A program made the translations under genes and the position numbers. DNA of 7,694 nucleotides from CAZIPZ01 sp964541075 (GTDB lineage Bacteria; Acidobacteriota; Terriglobia; 20CM-2-55-15): NCBI GenBank assembly GCA_964541075.1, contig CAZIPZ010000192.1, positions 1-7,694 on the forward strand. Direction: 5' to 3'. Numbering within the stretch: position 1 is the stretch's first letter; every line of letters begins with the position of its first letter. This document shows, piece after piece, positions 1 to 5,762 of this stretch. Below the pieces are notes generated by a model. It was not told the origin of the DNA and searched no databases. It worked only from the letters and a program-made list of their open reading frames with translations.

Positions 1-318
1 TCCGCCAAGGGATCCGTAATTCGATCGTCGACGAGCTGCGAAGTCTTCCAACTGCCTAAGTTGACTTGTCGCAACCTTCAACAACATTTCCCCATCACTC
101 AACCACTGCGCTTCCACGGCCGAAGTCATATTGTGCTTCAGTACATTCCATAGAAAGAATGTTTCGATATCGCCCAGCCAATTCTTGACGCGATTGAGTT
201 GTTCACGCATTAGGGAATCCTGAATTCCAGACTCCAATTCCAGCGCCGATCGTAGCGCCGACGCTGATGCCATTCGCAGCTTCTGAACTCTTTCAGGAAA
301 GTGAATCATGGTAGTCAT
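1..318 (-). CDS. Hypothetical helical protein, C-terminus cut off by window edge
   Basis: An uninterrupted reading frame runs from an ATG at 318 to the left edge (106 codons, no stop), so the gene is partial and its true length is unknown. The visible protein starts MTTMIHFPERVQKLR and looks mainly alpha-helical, with heptad-like leucines and many charged residues. It has a WLGDIETFFLW stretch around residues 47-57 and a basic RRR near residue 97. There is no signal peptide or obvious transmembrane segment. A second in-frame ATG at 309 is an alternative start; neither has a clear Shine-Dalgarno sequence. It lies 65 bp downstream of the GAF-kinase gene on the same strand, so co-transcription is likely. 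I do not recognise the family. It could be a partner or output protein of the kinase, but only adjacency supports that. Confidence 0.6.
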   Translation of the reverse strand, partial: MTTMIHFPERVQKLRMASASALRSALELESGIQDSLMREQLNRVKNWLGDIETFFLWNVLKHNMTSAVEAQWLSDGEMLLKVATSQLRQLEDFAARRRSNYGSLGG

Positions 319-383
319 TGTATCACTATGACCGACGCCCGAGGATTTCGTTGGCAATTCCCGGCGTATTTTGGCGCAGATTT

Positions 384-1622
384 TTACTCTGCGGCCGGCA
401 GCTCGATGACGAACGTCGTTCCTTTTCCCCTTTCGGACTGGAATCGAATCTGGCCGTTGTGCTGTTCAACGATGGAATTGGCGATAGCTAAACCCAACCC
501 CGTGCCCGTCGTTCCAGGCTTAGTGTTGAAGAAGGGATCAAACAGCCGCGGCTGCAGATCCGGTACGATTCCGGGACCGCTATCGCGAATCAAAACCTGG
601 ACGCATTGATCACCGCGCCCAAGATGAATGCGCAGCTCCCGATTAGACTTCGATTGAAGAACGGAATCTTCGGCGTGCTTGATCAGGTATAACAGAACCA
701 GCCGCATTTCGTCCTCTCGGACCAGCACCGGCGGCACAGATTCGAGGATCAGCGTGGTTTTGATGTTGTTGCGATCCCATTCCTGCGACCGCATCTCGCT
801 GAGGTCCTTGAGAGCATCTCCCAGATGCATTGGGACAATCTCTTTGCGCTGTTCTACGAACTCCTGAAATCGCCGCGCTGCAGCGGCTGTCTGATTGATG
901 CTCCTTGTGACTTGTTCCAGATACGTACGTACTGGTCCACGCAACTCATGCTGGTCTCTGGCCAACTCAAGATATCCCATCGCGAAGGTCAGTGGGTTTT
1001 GAATCTCATCATTGACCTCGCGAAATGCCTCCGAGAGCCGGCCGGTTTCGGCTAGGCGCTCACGCGAACCTGTCAGTTCCTGTTCCAGTCTTTCTTTCGT
1101 TAGGACGTGAGAATAGAGCCATGCGTTTTCGAGAGCCAAACCGATGTAAACGGAGATTCCCAGGAGAAATTCGCGGTCGGATGCGGTGATCGGTCGGAGG
1201 CGATTCAGTAACTCAAGCACGCCCACGATTTCTCCGCGCCGGTTGCATACCGGCAGTGCAAATAGATCATTCGTGTAAAAGCCAAACCTGCCATCGAACC
1301 GGCGGTCAAAGCGGTCGTCGGCGTACGCATCCGGAATGTCGAGAACTTCGCCCGTGGCCGCAACCGTTCCCGCGATACCTGTCCCGATAGGAAGTGAGAT
1401 CTTGTCGCCGACGACGTCCTGTGCGATGAGGGACTGAAGTACATTGCGGCCACGATCTACAACGAACACCGAAACGCGTTCGACAGGAACCTCTGCGCGA
1501 ACAACTTCCAGAATAATTCCTGTCAGCTCCTTCAGCTCCAATGTCGAATTCAGCAGCCTTACGGCATCGAGCATTACTCGCAGGCGTTGGCTGTCCAGCC
1601 CCGTTCCGGGCGCATCACTCAT
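384..1622 (-). CDS. GAF-domain histidine-kinase-like protein, probable pseudokinase
   Basis: This 412-residue cytoplasmic sensor-kinase-like protein has no membrane segment. A short N-terminal helix is followed by a GAF domain at about residues 30-165, with 'PIGTGIAGTVAATGEVLDIPDAY' split across 78-100 and 'FALPVCNRRGEIVGVLELLN' at 121-140. A charged helical linker (170-200), a HisKA-like dimerisation region (200-260) and an HATPase_c domain (265-410) follow. The ATP-binding core keeps G1 (DSGPGI, 347-352), an F-box-like LFDPFF (360-365) and G2 (GTGLGLAI, 373-380). The H-box reads EVNDEIQNPLT, so Asp205 (codon GAT, 1010-1008) replaces the phospho-accepting His. The N-box reads YLIKHAEDS, with Tyr312 and His316 where Asn is normal. 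ATP binding may survive, but autophosphorylation by the usual route looks impossible. No response regulator is in view. The ATG at 1622 has a good Shine-Dalgarno (GGGAG). The domain call is firm; the loss of activity is inferred. Confidence 0.92.
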   Translation of the reverse strand: MSDAPGTGLDSQRLRVMLDAVRLLNSTLELKELTGIILEVVRAEVPVERVSVFVVDRGRNVLQSLIAQDVVGDKISLPIGTGIAGTVAATGEVLDIPDAYADDRFDRRFDGRFGFYTNDLFALPVCNRRGEIVGVLELLNRLRPITASDREFLLGISVYIGLALENAWLYSHVLTKERLEQELTGSRERLAETGRLSEAFREVNDEIQNPLTFAMGYLELARDQHELRGPVRTYLEQVTRSINQTAAAARRFQEFVEQRKEIVPMHLGDALKDLSEMRSQEWDRNNIKTTLILESVPPVLVREDEMRLVLLYLIKHAEDSVLQSKSNRELRIHLGRGDQCVQVLIRDSGPGIVPDLQPRLFDPFFNTKPGTTGTGLGLAIANSIVEQHNGQIRFQSERGKGTTFVIELPAAE

Positions 1623-1904
1623 GAAACCAGTCTCCCGTTGTTGCGCGATAAGTTGGCGCCGTGTTCCGTTCGGCCCCTCAAATTCGGCGGTATTCTACGC
1701 TGGGTACATTCTATTTTCGAGCGTTGTTGGTGATGTTTCTTTATTCCTTCCCCTAAACCACGCATAGGCATGCCACAACTATAAAACATTCAATAACTAC
1801 ACCTTGTGGATCAGTCGGTGCGCGGGGGTGCTTCGGTATCTTACTGACACTCCACAGAAATGAACGACGGAACCAGAAATGCACCTTAAACCGCGGATAC
1901 TCCG
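1623..1904. other. Divergent intergenic region, 282 bp
   Basis: This region separates two divergently transcribed genes and should hold both promoters. The part from about 1680 to 1800 is clearly more AT-rich than the flanking coding DNA. On the minus strand two TAGAAT hexamers (5 of 6 to the -10 consensus TATAAT) occur at 1713-1708 and 1697-1692, 16 bp apart, but neither has a convincing -35 partner. On the plus strand TATAAA occurs at 1780-1785, again without a good -35 box. An 8 bp palindrome GGCATGCC lies at 1767-1774. I see no riboswitch-like structure and no convincing small gene; the open frame crossing the left part (from 1444) is a shadow of the kinase gene. Confidence 0.5.
1632..1636 (-). 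promoter_or_regulatory. Ribosome binding site of the GAF-kinase gene
   Basis: On the minus strand GGGAG lies 9 nt upstream of the ATG at 1622. It supports that start over any internal one and is the clearest Shine-Dalgarno in the window. Confidence 0.65.
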
Positions 1905-2882
1905 ATGAATGTTCTTATCACAGGCGGAGCGGGTTTCATTGGATCGCACCTAACCGAACGCTGTCTCAGGGAAGGGTGGAGAGTATCCGTGATTGATGAC
2001 CTTTCAACAGGATCATTCGAAAACATCGCTTCCTTTCGAGCATGGGGCACGTTTCGCTACGCCATCGATTCAATTTCGAACATCCCGCTGCTTGCCGAGC
2101 TGGTAGACGAAGCGGACATCGTTATTCATCTTGCGGCGGTAGTCGGGCTTCGTCTCGTGATGAGGAATCCTATCCGGACGCTGGAAACGAATATCCACGG
2201 AACGGAAGCGGTTCTCAGAGCGGCCGCGAAGAAGGGCAAACGTGTTTTGATCGCTTCCTCGTCCGAGGTGTACGGGAAAAGTCCCGCACTGCCGTTTCGG
2301 GAGGACGCCGACCTGGTGCTTGGGGAAAAGCCACGTTGGGGGTACGCGTGTTCCAAGCTTTTGGATGAGTTCCTGGCGCTTGGGTACAGCGCTGAGCACA
2401 ATGTGCCGGTGACGGTCGTTCGGTTTTTCAATACGGTTGGTCCGCGACAGAGTGACCGATACGGAATGGTCGTACCTGCCTTCGTTAAGCAGGCCTTGCG
2501 CGGCGAACCTTTGACGGTGTTTGGTTCAGGCGAGCAAAGGAGATGCTTCGGCTACGTCGGAGACGTTGTTGAAGCATTGATTCTGATCGCACAGTCTCCC
2601 CAGGCAAGCGGCGAAGTCATTAATGTAGGCAACGATCAAGAAATCACCATTCAGCGTCTTGCGAGCCTGGTGAAAGAGATCACCAATTCCAGATCGGAAA
2701 CCATACATGTTCCCTATGAAGCTGTATATGGCCCAGGCTTCGAGGAAGTATTCCGCCGTGTGCCATCTCTGGAGAAATTGGAGCGTCTGACAGGGTACAG
2801 GCCTACCACGTCTATTGAAACGATCATCCGTGTAGTGGTTCTGGACATGATGCGCAGGCTCGATGGGTTGGTCGCCGCGTAA
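1905..2882 (+). CDS. NAD-dependent sugar-nucleotide epimerase/dehydratase (extended SDR family)
   Basis: This 325-residue cytoplasmic protein is of normal length for extended short-chain dehydrogenases that modify UDP- or dTDP-sugars. The Rossmann motif GGAGFIG is at residues 7-13, with Asp31-Asp32 after beta-2 placed to bind the NAD adenosine ribose. The catalytic Ser lies in ASSSEVYG (117-124), and the Tyr-Lys pair is Y147-xxx-K151 in WGYACSK. The substrate-side region contains RFFNTVGPRQ (173-182), GEPLTVFGSG (200-209) and RCFGYVGDVVEAL (213-225), resembling UDP-glucose 4-epimerase and UDP-glucuronate decarboxylase relatives. The exact substrate cannot be read from sequence, so no gene symbol is given. 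The ATG at 1905 begins directly at the Rossmann strand (MNVLITGG), which fixes the start although its Shine-Dalgarno is weak. It is the first of three plus-strand genes and may supply the nucleotide sugar for the glycosyltransferase downstream. Confidence 0.93.
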   Translation: MNVLITGGAGFIGSHLTERCLREGWRVSVIDDLSTGSFENIASFRAWGTFRYAIDSISNIPLLAELVDEADIVIHLAAVVGLRLVMRNPIRTLETNIHGTEAVLRAAAKKGKRVLIASSSEVYGKSPALPFREDADLVLGEKPRWGYACSKLLDEFLALGYSAEHNVPVTVVRFFNTVGPRQSDRYGMVVPAFVKQALRGEPLTVFGSGEQRRCFGYVGDVVEALILIAQSPQASGEVINVGNDQEITIQRLASLVKEITNSRSETIHVPYEAVYGPGFEEVFRRVPSLEKLERLTGYRPTTSIETIIRVVVLDMMRRLDGLVAA

Positions 2883-2918
2883 GGCCCTCGAAGCATTCCC
2901 GGGCGTCGATTTGGAACG

Positions 2919-3032
2919 ATGCGGAAGCCACATCAAACACAATTTACGGCCGCAATTTTGATTTTCACTGTTCTGGCGGCGAATGCGCCGAGTCGCCATG
3001 GATCGACCATGGGCGTTCGAGGCGCCTCATGA
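2919..3032 (+). CDS. Possible small ORF with signal-peptide-like sequence (doubtful)
   Basis: A 37-codon frame starts at ATG 2919, 36 bp after the epimerase stop, and ends at TGA 3030-3032. Its N-terminus has a basic start (MRKPHQ), a hydrophobic run (AAILIFTVLAA) and a possible signal-peptidase site (AANA), so it resembles a signal peptide. It overlaps the first codons of the following HEAT gene in another frame, which matters only if that gene starts at 2983. A GGA lies a few bases upstream of the ATG. It may be a chance frame, a leader peptide, or the remnant of a secreted protein's 5' end. Confidence 0.2.
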   Translation: MRKPHQTQFTAAILIFTVLAANAPSRHGSTMGVRGAS

Positions 3033-4299
3033 ATCGCCCTTTTCGGTTGCGGCGTCGTCTCAACGAATGAGCGAGTGGGCGCCATATTTTCTGCCTGCCT
3101 TTGTAGTGATCTTTTGGGTGTGGGTGGAGATTTCGGCGCTGCTGCTTTTCGACCGCATTCGCTACGATTTTCGCCATCGATTCCTGCGAGCCGCTACAGC
3201 GGAATTGGAACTCATACGCAAACAGGCTTCATCGATCGCAAGTAAAGAGCGAATCGAAGACCTCCTCTCCAGCCTGCCAAGAAGAGTTATTGAAGAGGTT
3301 GCGGCCGACAGTATGACGCCGCGCTGGCAGGCCGAAGTGTTCGCCAGCTATGTGATCGACCGATGGGGAGCGCAGCGTGTGATCAGAGCGGCCTCTTCGC
3401 ACAGGGGCGAAAAGGAAAAATGGCTTCGCGTTGAAGCGCTTCGTATTCTCACGTTAGGCGGCTCTCCGGAGGCTTTGCCGCTTCTTGAAAAGGCATTGTG
3501 CGAACGGGACTCGGAACTCGCAGGCGGTGCGGTGGCCATTCTCGGGCGGATGGACAACGAAGCTGCGGTGCGACTGCTTGTCAAAGCCCTGAAAGAAAAT
3601 CGCTATGCTTTTTCACGCATCGCCACACAGCTCGATCGCGTGACAAATCCTATTGATCACGTTTTGCGCCCATTGCTCCGGGACCCTCTGCCTGTCGTGC
3701 GTTTCTGGGCGGTCACATTGCTCTCCCGGTATGCAGGGGGCGATGAGATCAACAGCGAAGTCGCCTCCCTCGCCGCGGATTCAAATTCTAACGTGAGAAA
3801 GGCTGTAGTCGAGACGCTCGGCAAAGCGGGAGGACCATTCGCCACGCAGACTGCAGTGAATCTGCTCAGCGATCCGGTTTGGTATGTAAGAGCTCATGCG
3901 GCTCGGGCGCTCGGCGACCTGCAAAGCGTGGAACTCAGTCAAGCCGTAACGCCGCTGCTTGCAGATCGCGAGTGGTGGGTGCGTTCTGCCGCCAAGGATG
4001 CTCTTGAAGCGATGGGACCCGAAGCCGCTCCGCAAATCATTCCATACCTCGAGTCAAAAGACCGGTTTGCTCGAAACGGAGCTGCGGAGGTCCTGGAGAA
4101 CTTGGGTGTGTTCGACACCCTCATCTCGGAAATGATCGAAAACGGCAGCGATACCCAAAAGCTCGAACTGATCCGAAGGATGGTGAACGCGGGTGGCGAA
4201 GGAATGATGAAGGCGAGCATCGGTAGAGCCGACCCCGAGCTTGGGCCGGCTATACGCCGCATCTTCGAAATCGCCGGGATCCTAGAGACGAGTTCGTGA
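2983..4299 (+). CDS. Membrane-anchored HEAT-repeat protein
   Basis: This protein has up to 438 residues. One strong transmembrane segment lies at about residues 34-56 (from PYFLPAF to ALLLF), followed by basic residues (RIRYDFRHR), which predicts the large C-terminal part to be cytoplasmic. A helical linker (70-140) leads into tandem HEAT / PBS-lyase-like repeats over roughly 145-435. Typical repeat helices are VVRFWAVTLLSRY (238-250), NVRKAVVETLGKAG (270-283), WYVRAHAARALGDL (300-313) and WWVRSAAKDALEAMG (331-345). Such solenoids bind proteins and are not enzymes. The start is uncertain: 2983 has only a weak GGCGG upstream, and Met6 (2998) and Met29 (3067, MSEWAPYF, just before the membrane segment) are alternatives. 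The stop overlaps the glycosyltransferase start, suggesting coupled translation and a shared complex. A scaffold or regulatory role for that enzyme is inferred. Confidence 0.88.
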   Translation: MRRVAMDRPWAFEAPHESPFSVAASSQRMSEWAPYFLPAFVVIFWVWVEISALLLFDRIRYDFRHRFLRAATAELELIRKQASSIASKERIEDLLSSLPRRVIEEVAADSMTPRWQAEVFASYVIDRWGAQRVIRAASSHRGEKEKWLRVEALRILTLGGSPEALPLLEKALCERDSELAGGAVAILGRMDNEAAVRLLVKALKENRYAFSRIATQLDRVTNPIDHVLRPLLRDPLPVVRFWAVTLLSRYAGGDEINSEVASLAADSNSNVRKAVVETLGKAGGPFATQTAVNLLSDPVWYVRAHAARALGDLQSVELSQAVTPLLADREWWVRSAAKDALEAMGPEAAPQIIPYLESKDRFARNGAAEVLENLGVFDTLISEMIENGSDTQKLELIRRMVNAGGEGMMKASIGRADPELGPAIRRIFEIAGILETSS

Positions 4300-5720
4300 T
4301 GGGTGATTTGTGGGTCCAGATCTTTCTCGATTGGTCATTCATTGTTTCCTTGAGTTATCTATGCATCCTTTACGCCTTTATTTTGTTTCTATCCCTTGTT
4401 GCGGCTTATGAAGCCGTAACACGCAAAGCAGAGTCGCAGGTTGACGATTACGACGCTTTGCTTTTTTCCCGATTCACCATTCCGGTCAGCGTCATCGTGC
4501 CTGCCTACAATGAAGAGCAAAATATTGCGTGCGTTGTTCGAGGCTTATTGGACTTTGACTATCCAGAATATGAGATCATCCTCGTCAACGACGGCTCCAC
4601 CGACAGCATGATGGACATCCTTAAGGCGGAATATGCCTTGGAGCCCTACACAAGGGTTTATCGCAAATCCCTCGTCACCAAGCCCGTGCGCACGGTGTTC
4701 CGCAGTAAGATGGACGCGCGCCTCATTGTTCTCGACAAGGAAAATGGCGGCAAAGCCGACGCACTGAATTGCGGCGCTAATTTTGCCAGATATCGATACC
4801 TCTGTTGCGTGGATGGGGACTCAACATACGAGCCGGACGCTCTGCTGGCTGGGATGCGGCTTATCGTGAAGGATCCTGCAACTGTTCTGGGCGCGACAAG
4901 CCTTGTCGCCGTCGGCCGGCGGCTGAATGCCAGCACCGATGACGATATCGGGTTGAAACATGTCGACCAGGATGCCTGGACAAACCTTCAACACCTGGAA
5001 ATACTTCGAGCCTTTCTGAACAATCGGCTCGCTTGGAGCCGGATGGGATTCATGCTTTGCGTAAGCGGTGCATTTGCGATCTGGCGCCGCGATGTGATTC
5101 ACGAATCCGGCGGCTTTTCATCCGAGTTTTCATGTGAAGACATTGAGATGACGTGCAGAATCCTCGAGAAGTATCGGAGAGAAGGCCGCCCCGCAAAGAT
5201 TCTTTCGTTACCGAACATCGTCGGTATGACGGAAGGGCCTGAACGTGTGTCCGGGTTGGTGAGCCAGCGGGCGCGATGGCAGAGGGTGATTCTGGAAACC
5301 GCATGGCGCTACCGAAGGGTGCTGTTCAAGCCGAGATATGGAACGTTTGGCTTTCTGGGCATGCCCTACCTTGTAATGTCGGAGTGCATTGGACCGTTCA
5401 TGCAAGTGCTGGTAGTTGTTTCCCTCGCCGGAGGCGCCATCCTAGGTCTCATGAACTGGACTCAGTTCCTCGCGTTGTTCGGCATTCAGGTCTTCATGCT
5501 GGGAATCCTTTCAAGCATGAGTCTTTGGCTCAACGATTGGACGTTTCGCTATTACCGCCTTAGCACGCTGCTACGCCTTATCGTCCTCGCACTGCTGGAT
5601 ATGTTTTGGTACAGGCCGATCCTTATGTATGCCTATGCAAAGGGAGTGGTGCAATTTTTCCGCGGCGATAAACAGTGGTATCGCTTTGCGCGCAACATTC
5701 GTCCGGGGCGCGGACAGTGA
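4299..5720 (+). CDS. Family 2 membrane glycosyltransferase (processive polysaccharide-synthase type)
   Basis: This is a 473-residue inner-membrane enzyme counted from ATG 4299. The GTG at 4296, one codon earlier, is an alternative start. An N-terminal membrane segment at about 9-37 is followed by a cytoplasmic GT-A domain. VSVIVPAYNEEQNI is at 64-77, VNDGSTD (nucleotide binding) at 96-102, GGKADALN at 150-157, and the metal-binding DGD at 172-174. The catalytic-base motif CEDIE is at 279-283, and QRARW at 323-327 is the Q-x-x-R-W signature of chitin, hyaluronan and poly-GlcNAc synthases. Further membrane segments follow at about 350-382, 387-410 and 422-448. A stretch of about 30 residues at 115-147 between NDGSTD and GGKAD is longer than in PgaC-like enzymes. 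Fold and motifs are firm; the sugar, product and processivity are inferred. The start shares one base with the HEAT gene stop (TGATG). Confidence 0.93.
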   Translation: MGDLWVQIFLDWSFIVSLSYLCILYAFILFLSLVAAYEAVTRKAESQVDDYDALLFSRFTIPVSVIVPAYNEEQNIACVVRGLLDFDYPEYEIILVNDGSTDSMMDILKAEYALEPYTRVYRKSLVTKPVRTVFRSKMDARLIVLDKENGGKADALNCGANFARYRYLCCVDGDSTYEPDALLAGMRLIVKDPATVLGATSLVAVGRRLNASTDDDIGLKHVDQDAWTNLQHLEILRAFLNNRLAWSRMGFMLCVSGAFAIWRRDVIHESGGFSSEFSCEDIEMTCRILEKYRREGRPAKILSLPNIVGMTEGPERVSGLVSQRARWQRVILETAWRYRRVLFKPRYGTFGFLGMPYLVMSECIGPFMQVLVVVSLAGGAILGLMNWTQFLALFGIQVFMLGILSSMSLWLNDWTFRYYRLSTLLRLIVLALLDMFWYRPILMYAYAKGVVQFFRGDKQWYRFARNIRPGRGQ

Positions 5721-5750
5721 GCAATTCTCTGTCTCAAAGAATGCTCACTG
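5715..5750. terminator. Hairpin between convergent genes, likely bidirectional terminator
   Basis: The left arm 5715-5728 (CAGTGAGCAATTCT) and right arm 5738-5750 (AGAATGCTCACTG) pair over 13 bp with one bulged A around a 9-nt loop; A5714-T5751 extends the stem. The left arm contains the glycosyltransferase stop codon. The hairpin fills most of the 42 bp between two convergent stops. Neither side has a T-tract, so it is not a textbook intrinsic terminator. It could still block read-through or stabilise both 3' ends. Confidence 0.6.
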
Positions 5751-5762
5751 TTCCCGCGTCTA

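Noticed and set aside
213..318. Plus-strand coding in the leftmost 300 bases
   Set aside because: The minus-strand frame is open throughout with sensible amino-acid composition. The plus-strand frame beginning at 301 reads into the antisense of the kinase gene.
1444..1767. 107-codon plus-strand open frame entering the divergent intergenic region
   Set aside because: More than half lies antisense to the GAF domain. The rest is low-complexity and lacks a recognisable motif or ribosome site.
1761..1775. Minus-strand sigma-54-like element (TGGCATG...TGC)
   Set aside because: The GG and GC doublets are one base too close together for the -24/-12 consensus and the -12 half is poor.
2526..2999. 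157-codon minus-strand open frame opposite the epimerase gene
   Set aside because: It lies largely antisense to a gene with clear catalytic motifs and has no recognisable domain; it is a shadow frame.
4296..4298. GTG as the start of the glycosyltransferase
   Set aside because: The adjacent ATG at 4299 forms a standard TGATG overlap with the HEAT stop and is the more usual codon; the difference is one residue.
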